DNA of 64,000 nucleotides from Streptomyces sp. CB01881 (GCF_002953255.1 NZ_CP026498.1:317006-381005), one strand, 5' to 3'; shown: positions 43,540-52,610, numbered from the stretch's first letter. Numbers and translations are program-made. Notes: generated by a model from the sequence alone, not told the origin.

Positions 43540-43695
43540 CTACCAGTAGTGGCGGCGGCCGGCGACCTCGTGGCCGAGCGAGCCCATGATCAGCAGGGTG
43601 AGGCCGATGAGGGCCAGGACGATGCCGACCGTCCACAGGAAAGAGACTCCCGTGACGAGTCCGATGGCGAGGAGGATGACTCCGAGGAGGATCAT
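43540..43695 (-). CDS. DUF6131-like small hydrophobic protein, 51 aa
   Basis: ATG 43695, behind GGAGTACGTC, opens MILLGVILLAIGLVTGVSFL. Two membrane spans are followed by the conserved ending GHEVAGRRHYW. This is the pattern of the small membrane proteins annotated as DUF6131 in streptomycetes. They are found near stress genes, as here (CsbD next). Confidence 0.8.
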   Translation of the reverse strand: MILLGVILLAIGLVTGVSFLWTVGIVLALIGLTLLIMGSLGHEVAGRRHYW

Positions 43696-43954
43696 GACGT
43701 ACTCCGTTCGTTCCCCCCGGTGCAGTGTTCCGCGGTGCGGAGGAAGGTGCGTGCACCAGCTCCTCTCAAGCACTTCGGTCGGGTGTCCGTTCGGATCGCG
43801 GTCCTTGCCGGCTTCCGCGGGCCGGGCAAAGTGGCGACGGGTGGAGTGCTGACGGGTGCGGTGCTGGTGCAGAACCGGCCGCCCGCGCTTGATCGGCGAC
43901 CTGGCATGACCACGCGCGCCGAATACGCGGGCGGCTGGCCCTCCCCAGGGACTG

Positions 43955-44128
43955 CTAGGGCTTCAGGGCGTCCTTCGCCTTCTGTCCGGCCTGGGCAGCG
44001 TTGCCCTTGACCTGCTCGGCCTTACCCTTCACGACAAGGGACTCGTTGCCAACGGCCTTTCCCGTGACCTCCTTGACCTTGCCCTTGGCCGTCTCCGCGG
44101 TGTGCTTGGCCTTCTTCCCCGCGCTCAT
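43955..44128 (-). CDS. CsbD-family stress protein
   Basis: This 57-aa, Lys/Ala-rich amphipathic protein has the family pattern KAKHTAETAKGKVKEVTGKA and KGKAEQVKGNAAQAGQKAKD. ATG 44128 follows GAGGACAGG. CsbD proteins are induced by general (SigB-type) stress; their biochemical role is unknown. A second copy lies at 58445. Confidence 0.92.
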   Translation of the reverse strand: MSAGKKAKHTAETAKGKVKEVTGKAVGNESLVVKGKAEQVKGNAAQAGQKAKDALKP

Positions 44129-44267
44129 CCTGTCCTCGTTCCTCTGGGGGTCGATCACTAGCTTCGCGCTTGCCCCATTTGTTTCTATTCACACCTCTTT
44201 GTGGCGGGCCCAGTGCTCTGACCACATAGGTTCGCCGGGTTGAGGGGTTGTAGCGGTTGGATGTGCG

Positions 44268-45268
44268 GTGACGTCTGATCCGACTGCCGGGGGTGTGGTG
44301 GCTGAGCCTGTCCGTGTCCGCAGGTTGACCGATCAGGAGGGGCAGAAGCTGCAGCAGATCGTGCGGCGGGGCAACACCAGTTCGGTGCGGTACCGGCGGG
44401 CGATGATGCTGCTGGCCTCAGCCGGTGGGAACCGGGTCCCGGTGATCGCGAAGCTGGTGCAGGCCGACGAGGACACCGTGCGCGACGTGCTCCACCGGTT
44501 CAACGAGATCGGCCTGGCCTGTCTGGACCCTCGGTGGGCGGGAGGCCGTCCCCGCCTGCTCGGTCCTGATGACGAGGACTTCGTCGTCCGGGCGGCCACC
44601 ACCCGCCCGACCAAGCTCGGCCAGCCCTTCACCCGCTGGTCCATCCGCAAACTCGCCGCCTACCTACGGAAAGCGCACGGGCGCGTGATCCGGATCGGCC
44701 GCGAGGCCCTGCACTGCCTTCTCCTACGACGGGGCGTCACCTTCCAGCGCACCAAGACCTGGAAGGAATCCACCGATCCGGAGCGGGACGCCAAGCTCGA
44801 CCGGATCGAGCATGTCCTGAAGCGCTTTCCCGACCGGACGTTCGCGTTCGATGAGTTCGGGCCGCTGGGCATCCGTCCGACCGGCGGTAGCTGCTGGACC
44901 AAGCAGGGACGGCCCGACCGGTTGCCGGCGGCCTACCACCGAACCCACGGCTTCACCTACTTCCACGGCTGCTGCTCCATCGGCGACGACACACTGTGGG
45001 GTGTCAACCGCCGGCGCAAGGGGACCGTGAACACCCTGGCCGCACTGCGGTCGATCCGGGCCGCCCGCCCGGACGGCGCCCCGGTCTACGTGATCCTGGA
45101 CAACCTCTCCGCCCACAACGGCAACAAGGTCCGCCAATGGGCCCGCAACCACAACGTCCATCTCTGCTTCACCCCGACGTCCTGGCCGCCCAACGTCGCG
45201 AACGCTCCCGCATCCGCCGCGAGAAAGGCACCCGCTGGGGCGGACGGCCGCCTGACGTCGCAGCCTGA
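44268..45268 (+). pseudogene. IS630-family transposase with an internal deletion
   Basis: The N-terminal HTH and the first two catalytic aspartates are intact (FAFDEFGPLG and YVILDNLSAHNGNKV). After CFTPT at about 45176 the text jumps, in another frame, to HPDVLAAQRRERSRIRREKG and the normal C-terminus. The segment that should hold the third catalytic residue (Glu, in a motif like E-x-H-F) is missing. The joint shares CACCCCGAC-like sequence, suggesting deletion between short repeats. The element cannot transpose by itself. Confidence 0.85.
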
Positions 45269-45286
45269 CCCGCCCCGGCGTCGCGT

Positions 45287-45685
45287 TCACCAGGACACGG
45301 GAACATCCTGGGCGATCCCGACCAGGTTCCCGTCGGCTGCTTCGAGCACCGCCAACCGGCGTCCGGGAACGTCGACGATCCCGGATGCCGGAGTCCCCCC
45401 GCCGGAGTGCAGCACGCCCTCGGCGTCCTGCACCAAAGCCGTCGCACCTGACGCAACCAGCGCTCCGTGGGCCTTCTCGACGTCGTCGACCTTGAAGAAC
45501 ACCAGCGGGTGGTCGACCCACGGCAGCCGCGACAACCCGATCTCGACCCCGCCATCGGCGAACGTGGCGTAATCGGCGTTCTGGAACACCGGCCCCCGGC
45601 CCAGCATGGCGGTCCAGGCCTCGATACCCGCCCCCAGATCCCTCGCCGGGTAAACCACCAAGTGCACTCCGTCCAGCTCGCCCAT
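45287..45685 (-). CDS. VOC-family (glyoxalase/bleomycin-resistance-like) protein
   Basis: This 132-aa single-domain protein has two beta-alpha-beta-beta-beta halves: VHLVVYPARDLGAGIEAWTA, then VFFKVDDVEKAHGALVASGA. It ends in VPGRRLAVLEAADGNLVGI, which carries the typical metal-ligand Glu position. The substrate is unknown; antibiotic binding or a lyase role are both possible. It lies inside the terminal repeats of the IS630-type element and is likely a passenger gene. Confidence 0.85.
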   Translation of the reverse strand: MGELDGVHLVVYPARDLGAGIEAWTAMLGRGPVFQNADYATFADGGVEIGLSRLPWVDHPLVFFKVDDVEKAHGALVASGATALVQDAEGVLHSGGGTPASGIVDVPGRRLAVLEAADGNLVGIAQDVPVSW

Positions 45686-45802
45686 CCCGCAGCCCCTCTC
45701 CTCGGTCGATCACTCGAAGACAGACGCTACCGCCCGGCACCGACAAGAAATTGATCACCGCCGCCGCGACAGGACCCGGTGAACCTGTGCGGTCAGAGCA
45801 CT

Positions 45803-46902
45803 AGGGCGAGTATCGGGTCGTGATCAATCTGCGGGATTCGCCCTCACAGCGAGGCCTAATCCGGTAGATCATGTCGCGTGACGCGAGTGCAACTGACGGA
45901 TGCAGAGTGGGAGTTCATCGGGCCGTACCTGCCGATCGGCGAGTACGGCCCGTACCCCGAGCGGCTGCGGCAGCAGTTCGAGGGCGTGATCTGGCGCTTC
46001 AAGACGGGCGGGCAGTGGCGGGAGATGCCGGCGGAGTTCGGTGCCTGGTCGACCGTCTCCAACCGTTTCCGGCAGTGGAGGGATGCCGGTGTCTTCGAAG
46101 CCCTGCTGGAGGGCGCGATCGCGGAGGCCGCGAAGCGGGGCGAGGTGGACTTGTCGCTGGTCAGCGTGGATTCCACCACCGTTCGGGCCCACCACGACGC
46201 CGCCGGGATGCACCTGGGCCCCGAGGCCGTGACGGCCCTGGAAAAGGCCGCCGACGAGGCGGAGAAGGCCCGACAAAAAGGGGCGGCCCGGAGGAACAAG
46301 ACGGACAGGACACTGCAGTCGATCCGGAACGCGAAGAACGACGACGCGCCCGGCGGCGGCGCAAGCTGCGACTGAAGGCCGCCCTGCTCGGACGCTCCAG
46401 GGGCGGGCAGACGAGCAAGATCCATGTCGCCGGCGACCGGAAGTGCCGTCCGCTGGTGTTCGTGCTGACCGAGGGGCAGGCTGCCGACAGCCCGCAGTTC
46501 ATCCCCGTGCTCAAGAAGTTACGGGTCCGCGGGCCGGTCGGCCGTCCCCGCACCCGACCCGACGCGGTCGCCGGGGACAAGGCCTACTCGTCCCGCGGCA
46601 ACCGCGCCCACCTGCGCGGTCGCCGCATCAAGGCGGTCATCCCGGAGAAGAAGGACCAGGCCGCCAACCGGAAGAAGAAGGGCAGCCGGGGCGGCCGACC
46701 CGTCAGCCACGACGCCGACCTGTACAAGGAGCGGAACACCGTCGAGCGCCTGATCAACAAGCTGAAGGCCTGGCGAGGCATCGCGACCCGGTACGACAAG
46801 ACCCCCGCCAGCTACCTCGCCGGCCTCCGCCTTCGGGGCGCGATGATCTGGATCAAAGACCTCACCATGGTCACCCCTTGATCACGACCGAATACGCGCC
46901 CT
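45803..46902 (+). mobile_element. IS5-type (IS427 group) insertion sequence
   Basis: The 25-bp inverted ends 45803-45827 (AGGGCGAGTATCGGGTCGTG at the outer left) and 46878-46902 match at about 22 positions. TA occurs at both outer borders and may be the target duplication. It sits exactly at the right end of the IS630-type element. Confidence 0.85.
45878..46881 (+). CDS. IS5-type transposase in two overlapping frames (programmed -1 frameshift)
   Basis: OrfA (45878-46375) opens with MTRVQLTDAEWEFIGPYLPI and holds the first catalytic Asp in VSVDSTTVRAHHDAAG. The -1 frame then continues through KLRLKAALLGRSRGGQTSKI, VAGDKAYSSRGNRAHLRG (second Asp) and ERNTVERLINKLKAWRGIAT (Glu) to 46881. The overlap contains CAAAAAGGGG at about 46273, a plausible slippery run. 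This two-frame arrangement is normal for the IS427 group, so the enzyme is probably functional. Confidence 0.88.
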
Positions 46903-47006
46903 AGCGGAAGCCGGAGGGGCCGAAGGGCCAGTGCGGGCAGCACTCCTCCGACGGGCCTTGAGCGCGGCTGGGTGGGGAGCGCACCGGCTCGGACATCACG
47001 ACACAC

Positions 47007-48011
47007 TCACTCCTCGTCTTCCTCCTCGTAGCGTGCTTCGTCGTCCTCGTAGTCCCCGTCGTCGGCCTCCACCTCGTCCTCGTATTCGTCCTCGGCTCCC
47101 TGGTCGTACTCCCCGTCCTCGGGTTCCTCTTCGTCGTACTGCTCCTCGGGCTCGCCCTCGTCCTCGTACTCCTCCGGTTCCTGGTCGTTCTCGGCGGCTT
47201 CCTCCTCCATGGCCTCCTCGTGGGTTCGCACCACCTCGCCGTCGCGAATTTCGCCACGCCAGCCCTCGGCCTCGTCGTTGGTGAGGGAAACGTGCCGCTG
47301 GAAGTTCTTGAAGTCCAGGCGCAGACGGCGGCCCTGGGCACGCCAGATGTTCCCGGTCTTCTCGAAGAACCCGGCGGGGATGTACTCGACCACCAACACG
47401 ATGCGCGTCAGGTTCGGAGTGATCTCGTGGAAGCTGACGGCCCCGCGGGTGCTGCCCTTGGCGCCCTGTGAGGTCCACACGATGCGCTCGTCGGGGATCT
47501 GCTCCTGGACGGTCGCCTTGTAGCTGCGTTTCGACGGCCCGACCTTGACCTTCCAATCGGTGGTCACCTCGTCGCCCTGTGAGACGTCCTGAACGCCCTT
47601 GGCGAAGCCCGCGAAGTCCTCGTACTGGGTCCAGTGGTCGTAGACCGTCCGCACGGGCACGCCGACATCGAGTGTCTCGACGATGTTCATGACCTTCTTG
47701 CCGGCCTTCCGGCCGGCCTTGCCGCTGCCGAAGGCTCCCTTGACCTTCTCGACGACGTTGTCCTTCATGCTCTTCGCCTTCTCGGCGAGGAACGCCTTCA
47801 CCGGTGAGTCGCCCTGCAGGACGCGTGCGCCCGTCTTGGGCAGCACGCCGCCGTTCTGGGCCACTTCCCCCAGCTGGCCCGTGACATCGGCGACCTTGTC
47901 GCCGGCCTTCTCAACCAGGTTCTCCAGCTGGGCCTGGAGGTAGTGGCCGAGTTCCTCCTTCAGCCGGTCGACGCCCGACATCCCAGGAGCCTCCTGTTCC
48001 GTCCTGGCCAT
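47007..48011 (-). CDS. SRPBCC-domain protein with acidic tail, gas-vesicle-associated
   Basis: This 334-aa protein has an N-terminal amphipathic helical region (about 1-115, LKEELGHYLQAQLENLVEKA). A polyketide-cyclase/START-like (SRPBCC) domain follows (about 118-255, VPVRTVYDHWTQYEDFAGFA; VVEYIPAGFFEK), then an 80-residue tail made almost only of Glu/Asp with Tyr. Proteins of this type accompany streptomycete gas vesicle genes (GvpZ-like); the name is tentative. ATG 48011 follows GGAGGT, three bases after the upstream gene, so the two are one operon, divergent from gvpO. Confidence 0.82.
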   Translation of the reverse strand: MARTEQEAPGMSGVDRLKEELGHYLQAQLENLVEKAGDKVADVTGQLGEVAQNGGVLPKTGARVLQGDSPVKAFLAEKAKSMKDNVVEKVKGAFGSGKAGRKAGKKVMNIVETLDVGVPVRTVYDHWTQYEDFAGFAKGVQDVSQGDEVTTDWKVKVGPSKRSYKATVQEQIPDERIVWTSQGAKGSTRGAVSFHEITPNLTRIVLVVEYIPAGFFEKTGNIWRAQGRRLRLDFKNFQRHVSLTNDEAEGWRGEIRDGEVVRTHEEAMEEEAAENDQEPEEYEDEGEPEEQYDEEEPEDGEYDQGAEDEYEDEVEADDGDYEDDEARYEEEDEE

Positions 48012-48014
48012 GAC

Positions 48015-48899
48015 CTACCTCCGCCGGGTGGACCGCGTGGACGTCTTGGCGGCGGCCTTCTTCGTTGCGGTCTTCTTCGCTGCGGTCTTCTTCGCGGGCG
48101 CGGCCGTCTTCTTCCCCGGGGCCTTGGCGGCGGCCGTCTTGGACGGAGTCGAGCGGGTGGACGTGCGCTTGGCGGGCGGAGCCGACTTCGCGGGGGCCTT
48201 CTTCGCCGCCGGGGCCTTCTTCGCTGCAGGGGCCTTCTTCCTCGCCGGGGCAGCGGCCTTCTTGGCGGGCTTGTGCGCGGGGGCGGACTTCGACGCCGGT
48301 TTCGGGGCCGTCCGCGAGGTACGCGAGCGCGGCCGCTGCTCTTCGGCCTCGGCAGCGGCTCCCCGGGACCGCGATGCACGCCCGCGGCGTGGCGGTGCCT
48401 TCTCGGCTTCGCCCTCGTCCTCGAGCTCCTCCTCGAGCTCCTCCGGTTCCTCTTCTTCAGGTTCCTGCTCCTCCTCCGGCTCTTCCTCCTCGTCGTACGG
48501 CTCCTCCTCCGGCTCCTCCTCGTCGTACGCCTCCTCCTCCGGCTCCTCCTCGTCGTACGGCTCCTCCTCCGCCTCCGCTTCCTTCGGCTTGCCCACGTTC
48601 AGCGTGCGCTCCCGCAGGGAGTCCGCGAGTTCCCCGATGCGACGGTTGGCCGCCGCTGCCACCGCTTGCTTGCCGACGTCGAGCAGTTCACCCCGGACCT
48701 GCTCGTTCAGCTGGGCGACCTGCGGCACTTCGCCCAGGCGCCGCAGCCCCTCGGTGGCGAGCTCACGCGGATCGAGCCCGAACCGCCTGCCTGCGATGTA
48801 CGTCGCGACGGCGAATGCGAGCCGCCCCTTCTTCGCGCGGCCGAGCACGTACCCGCCGGCGACCGCCGCCGCAAGAGCGACTTTGGTGGTGTCCTTCAT
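48015..48899 (-). CDS. Charge-segregated protein with a histone-like tail, gas-vesicle-associated
   Basis: The protein is 294 aa. The first 120 residues are helical (VALAAAVAGGYVLGRAKKGR; VGKQAVAAAANRRIGELADS). An acidic block (about 125-180) made of repeated EEEPYDEEEPEE units follows, then a basic tail (about 190-294) of AAKKAPA/KKTAAK repeats like the C-terminus of histone H1 or actinobacterial HupS. The start ATG 48899 is behind AAAGGACGACC. A GvpY-like accessory role is suggested by position; nucleic-acid binding by the tail is inferred. Its stop lies three bases before the SRPBCC gene. Confidence 0.75.
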   Translation of the reverse strand: MKDTTKVALAAAVAGGYVLGRAKKGRLAFAVATYIAGRRFGLDPRELATEGLRRLGEVPQVAQLNEQVRGELLDVGKQAVAAAANRRIGELADSLRERTLNVGKPKEAEAEEEPYDEEEPEEEAYDEEEPEEEPYDEEEEPEEEQEPEEEEPEELEEELEDEGEAEKAPPRRGRASRSRGAAAEAEEQRPRSRTSRTAPKPASKSAPAHKPAKKAAAPARKKAPAAKKAPAAKKAPAKSAPPAKRTSTRSTPSKTAAAKAPGKKTAAPAKKTAAKKTATKKAAAKTSTRSTRRR

Positions 48900-49400
48900 G
48901 GGGTCGTCCTTTCCGGCACTCGCTCGCTCCGTGGACCGGTGCGACGCGAGCGACCTGCGCCCTGCGCCTCGTCCTGCCCGGGGGTGCTGGACGGGCCGTG
49001 CACCGACGGGACCGCGCGCAAGGGTGGGGCGGGTCAGGTCGGCGGCGCCGATGGGCACGTGCTCGGCACCCGCCCGGGTCGTGCGGCACCAGGCGGCCGA
49101 GAATGCGGCCCTGTGCCCTTGCCAGCGCTCCGTACTTCCAGTCTGGCCAGAGCAGCAGGCATGCGCCATGTGGGCAGTGGCCGTTTCCGTCAAGGACACC
49201 GGCCTGCGTCAGCCGACCAGACCGTCGCGGTTCTCGCCCACAACTGCGTACGGGGCCGGGGTTGCGGACCACCGCCGCCGCAGGCCGGGCGGGAACGGCT
49301 GTCACCGGAATCCATGAGGAATGCCGTCTATCATGGAATAGCTGCCGGCGGCCCCACACCGGCACCTCGCAGCGCGTCGCCTCCGATCCCGGAGAAGGAA
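48900..49400. promoter_or_regulatory. Divergent promoter region of the gas vesicle cluster
   Basis: These 501 bases separate the two minus-strand accessory genes from gvpO. I see no gene and no certain promoter; sequences near 49315-49345 (ATGCCGTCTATCATGGAATA) are locally AT-richer and could hold a start site. Confidence 0.4.
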
Positions 49401-49799
49401 ATGGCCCCAGACAAGAGGGAGGACGGCGTCAGGCCCAGAAGGCCTGCCCGCACGGCTCCGACCTCTGCGCGCCCCAGCGGTGCCGGGACCCGGCGGGCGG
49501 CGAGCGAGGATCAGGACACGGGACGCCGCCCTCGGCGCCGGGTCTCCGCGGCGCAGGCGATGCGCGCCGCCGCCGAGCAACTCGCGGAGCTCCTGGGGCG
49601 TGTACCCGAGTCCGTTTCGGCGCTCAAGCCCTCCGAGGACGGATGGCGGGCCGACGTGGAGGTGGTGGAACTGGAACGCATCCCGGAGACGACCAGCGTG
49701 ATGGCCAGCTACCGAGTGTCGCTCGACGAGGAGGGCGAACTGCTGGCGTACGAGCGGATCCGCCGGTACACCCGCGGACAGATCGACCGCCGTACCTGA
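49401..49799 (+). CDS. gvpO: Gas vesicle protein GvpO
   Basis: This 132-aa protein has a Pro/Arg-rich disordered start (about 1-55) and a conserved GvpO domain: AAAEQLAELLGRVPESVSAL, WRADVEVVELERIPETTSVM and YRVSLDEEGELLAYERIRRY. GvpO is a minor gas vesicle protein needed for expression or assembly in halophiles and is the first gene of streptomycete gvp clusters. ATG 49401 follows GGAGAAGG. Confidence 0.93.
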   Translation: MAPDKREDGVRPRRPARTAPTSARPSGAGTRRAASEDQDTGRRPRRRVSAAQAMRAAAEQLAELLGRVPESVSALKPSEDGWRADVEVVELERIPETTSVMASYRVSLDEEGELLAYERIRRYTRGQIDRRT

Positions 49800-49870
49800 G
49801 AGCCCGCCACCCGCGACGGAGCGGAATCGTCCGCTCCCACCGCGACGGCGGGCCGGCGAAGGGAGGCACC

Positions 49871-50314
49871 GTGACTGTGGTGCCACAAAGCTCAGCCGGT
49901 GTTTCCCGCAGCGGGAGCACCGGGAACCTCTACGACATCCTCGAACTGATCCTCGACCGCGGACTGGTCATCGACGTCTTCGTCCGGGTCTCCCTGGTCG
50001 GCATCGAGATCCTCAAGATCGATATCCGGATCGTCGTCGCCAGCGTGGACACCTACCTCCGGTTCGCCGAGGCGTGCAACCGCCTGGATCTGGAATCCGG
50101 GCGCAAGGCGCCGGCACAGCTCACCGACCTCGTCGGGGAAGTGACCGAGGGCGGAGCGCACGGCAAGAGCAAGGGGGCGATCAGCGGCGCCGTCGAAGCC
50201 ATCACCGACTCCCTCCACCTGGGGCGCGACAAGGACGAGGAGGAAGAGGAAGAGGAACCCGAACCGAAGCGCGCGAGGCCCACCCGCCGGCCCACCAGGC
50301 GACGGGAGGAATGA
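49871..50314 (+). CDS. gvpA: Gas vesicle structural protein GvpA
   Basis: This 147-aa protein contains the GvpA/J core at residues about 18-75: NLYDILELILDRGLVIDVFV, the I-x-IL-x-IDIRIVVASVDTYL amphipathic hairpin, and RFAEA. The charged C-terminal extension of about 70 residues with a Glu run and Arg-rich end is typical of streptomycete homologues rather than the short cyanobacterial GvpA. GTG 49871 follows GGGAGGC. It would form the rib of the gas-filled protein shell. Confidence 0.93.
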   Translation: MTVVPQSSAGVSRSGSTGNLYDILELILDRGLVIDVFVRVSLVGIEILKIDIRIVVASVDTYLRFAEACNRLDLESGRKAPAQLTDLVGEVTEGGAHGKSKGAISGAVEAITDSLHLGRDKDEEEEEEEPEPKRARPTRRPTRRREE

Positions 50315-50315
50315 C

Positions 50316-51029
50316 GTGACCCTCTACGTCTACTCCATCACCGCCGCCACGCACCCCCACAACCTGGACGGCCTGACGGGAGTTGGCGAAGCGCCGGCCG
50401 AACTACGGACCGTGTGCGCGGACACACTCTGTGCCGTCGTGAGTGAAGCCCCCGAGGGCCTGCGGCCCAAGCGACGCGACCTGATGGCACACCAGGCCGT
50501 CCAGGAGCGCCTGATGACCACCGGCACCGTGCTGCCCTTGCGTTTCGGCTTCACCGCCCCCGACGACGCCGCCGTACACCGCGTCCTTGAGGAGCGCCAG
50601 GAGGAGTTCACCCAGCGCCTGTCGGCGTTGGAAGGCTGCGCCGAGTACCACCTGAAGGCGGCCATCGAGGAGGACGTGCTGCTGCGTCAGATCCTCCAGG
50701 AGTCGCCCGAGGCCAGGCGACTGAACGACGACATCAAGGCCGGCGACGCCGGCCCGGACCTCCCGCTGGCGCTCGGCGAACTCGTCGCCCAGGAAGTCCT
50801 CGCCCGCCACCAGGCGCTTGCCTCCGGAATCATCGAGGCGCTGCGCCCCCACACCCGCCAGGAGAGGATCTCCGAGCCCACCGGGGACGACTTCCTCAAC
50901 ATCTCCTTCCTGGTGGACAAGGAACACCAGGAGCTGTTCCTCGCAGCGGAGAAGGGGCTCACCCACGAACTGGGCCAGGACTTCGACTTCCGGCTGTACG
51001 GCCCGCTGCCCGCCTACAGTTTCGTCTAG
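50316..51029 (+). CDS. gvpF: Gas vesicle protein GvpF (GvpL/F family)
   Basis: This 237-aa protein has the GvpL/F pattern: LYVYSITAATHP, LMAHQAVQERLMTTGTVLPL, RFGFTAPDD, and FDFRLYGPLPAYSFV at the end. GvpF contacts GvpA and is believed to start or chaperone assembly. GTG 50316 is just one base after the gvpA stop. Confidence 0.93.
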   Translation: MTLYVYSITAATHPHNLDGLTGVGEAPAELRTVCADTLCAVVSEAPEGLRPKRRDLMAHQAVQERLMTTGTVLPLRFGFTAPDDAAVHRVLEERQEEFTQRLSALEGCAEYHLKAAIEEDVLLRQILQESPEARRLNDDIKAGDAGPDLPLALGELVAQEVLARHQALASGIIEALRPHTRQERISEPTGDDFLNISFLVDKEHQELFLAAEKGLTHELGQDFDFRLYGPLPAYSFV

Positions 51030-51041
51030 CGGAGGCACTCC

Positions 51042-51296
51042 GTGGGCCTGTTCACCCAGATCCTGACACTCCCGCTCGCACCGGTGCGCGGCACCGTCTG
51101 GGTGCTGGAACGCGTTGTCGAGGCCGCGGAGGACGAGTACTACGACCCTGCGCCTGTCGAACGGGAACTCGCTGCACTCGAGAGGGCTCTCCTGGCGGGA
51201 GACATCGACGAGGAGACCTTCGACCGCCGCGAGGACGAACTCCTCGACCGCTTGGACGAGATCAGGGCCCGCAGACAGCCCGACGACGACACGTGA
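51042..51296 (+). CDS. gvpG: Gas vesicle protein GvpG
   Basis: This 84-aa helical protein has the family opening MGLFTQILTLPLAPVRGTVW and an acidic helix ending DELLDRLDEIRARR. GvpG is an essential minor component or assembly factor. GTG 51042 follows GCGGAGGC, 12 bases after gvpF. Confidence 0.92.
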   Translation: MGLFTQILTLPLAPVRGTVWVLERVVEAAEDEYYDPAPVERELAALERALLAGDIDEETFDRREDELLDRLDEIRARRQPDDDT

Positions 51297-51336
51297 CCCC
51301 ACCCGCACGCACCCGGCAGCGAAACGAGGTCGAGCC

Positions 51337-51813
51337 GTGACAGACCCCATCGCCAACCGCCTCGGCTCCCTCCCCTCCAGGTCCGCTCCGCCCTACGGGC
51401 AGTCCTCCGCCAGCCTCGCCGACATCCTGGAACGCGTCCTGGACAAGGGCATCGTCATTGCGGGCGACATCCAGATCAACCTCCTCGACATCGAACTTCT
51501 CACCATCAAGTTGCGCCTGCTGATCGCCTCGGTGGACAAGGCCAAGGAGATGGGCATCGACTGGTGGGAGCACGACCCCTCGCTGTCCTCCCGGGCTGCC
51601 AGCGGCCCCTCCCTGGAAGAGGAGAACCGGTTCCTGCGCGAGCAGATCGAGGAGAACAGGCGTCTGCGCGAGCAGGTCAACGCCCTGCGCGCCGACCCTG
51701 CCGCCCTGTCACCCGCCGAGGAGCAGACCGAGAGCCGCGACAGAAGCACGCCCGTTGCCCGCCCCAAGCGAGCCGCGCCCAGAACCCGCAACACCACCCG
51801 AGGTGAGCCATGA
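51337..51813 (+). CDS. gvpJ: Gas vesicle protein GvpJ (GvpA/J family)
   Basis: This 158-aa protein has a GvpA-like core (SLADILERVLDKGIVIAGDI, IELLTIKLRLLIASVDKAKE, MGIDWWE) followed by a coiled coil (EENRFLREQIEENRRLREQV) and a basic tail. The IDWW ending of the core is usual for GvpJ-type cap proteins rather than the main structural GvpA. GTG 51337 is the start, and the stop overlaps gvpL by four bases. Confidence 0.88.
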   Translation: MTDPIANRLGSLPSRSAPPYGQSSASLADILERVLDKGIVIAGDIQINLLDIELLTIKLRLLIASVDKAKEMGIDWWEHDPSLSSRAASGPSLEEENRFLREQIEENRRLREQVNALRADPAALSPAEEQTESRDRSTPVARPKRAAPRTRNTTRGEP

Positions 51814-52610
51814 CCCCCGAGCGGCTCGCCTACACCTACGCTGTCGCACGGTCTGCCGCCGGCCTGCAGCGGACCGTGGAAGGCCTGGTCGGCGTCGTGG
51901 GCGCTCCGGTCCACCTGGTGTCCGGCACTCGCGGCGGGGACATCGTGGCAGCCGTGAGCCCCGTGCCCAGTGAGAACTTCGACGAGACCGCCCTGCCCCG
52001 TCACCTCGAGAACCTCGAGTGGCTGGAGGCCCTTGCCCGTTCCCACCACGGCGTCGTCGAGGCGGTCTCGGCGTGCACCACTGTCGTTCCGCTGCGCCTG
52101 GCGACGGTGTATCTCGACGACGACCGGGTGCGGAACATGCTCGACGACGGGCTGGAGGTCTTCGTGGACCGGTTGTCCCGCCTGGCCGGGTACGTGGAAT
52201 GGGGCGTGAAGCTGTACATCGACGCCCCACCTGACCCGCCACCAGCACCCTCGCCCGGGTCCGGTCTCGGCCCCGGGCGTGCCTACCTGCGCCGGCGCCG
52301 GGCCGACCGGGACGCACAACAGGACGCCCTACGCGTAGCCGGGCGTGGGGCCGAGCTGATCGAGGAAGCAGCCCTGTCCCACGCCGTGGACCGTGTCCGG
52401 CACCGGCCGCAGGAGGGCGAGCTGGCCATCGAACCAGGCGTGAACGTCCTCAACGACGCCTACCTCGTACCACTGGACCACGGCAAGGCGTTCCGGGCCG
52501 ACGTGCTGCGCTCGGCCGCCGCCCTGCCCGGGGTCCGCGTAGTCGTCACCGGGCCGTGGGCCCCTTATTCCTTCGCCGCCCCCGGCCTCCCGGAAGAGGC
52601 CACGCCATGA
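51810..52610 (+). CDS. gvpL: Gas vesicle protein GvpL (GvpL/F family)
   Basis: This 266-aa protein shows YTYAVARSAAGLQRTVEGLV, HHGVVEAVSACTTVVPLRLA and VEWGVKLYIDAP, ending in VVVTGPWAPYSFA, the family's conserved C-terminus. It starts in an ATGA overlap with gvpJ and ends in an ATGA overlap with the next gene. It is an assembly partner of GvpA. Confidence 0.92.
   Translation: MTPERLAYTYAVARSAAGLQRTVEGLVGVVGAPVHLVSGTRGGDIVAAVSPVPSENFDETALPRHLENLEWLEALARSHHGVVEAVSACTTVVPLRLATVYLDDDRVRNMLDDGLEVFVDRLSRLAGYVEWGVKLYIDAPPDPPPAPSPGSGLGPGRAYLRRRRADRDAQQDALRVAGRGAELIEEAALSHAVDRVRHRPQEGELAIEPGVNVLNDAYLVPLDHGKAFRADVLRSAAALPGVRVVVTGPWAPYSFAAPGLPEEATP

Larger units (their letters stand above)
44212..45802 (+). 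mobile_element. IS630-type element that encloses a VOC gene
   Basis: Inverted repeats of 28 bp match at 25 positions: AGTGCTCTGACCACATAGG at the left end (44212-44239), and 45775-45802 as its complement. Inside are an IS630 transposase gene with an internal deletion and, beyond it, an intact glyoxalase/VOC gene in the opposite direction. No clean TA duplication was seen on the left side. The right end abuts the IS5-type element. Confidence 0.7.
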
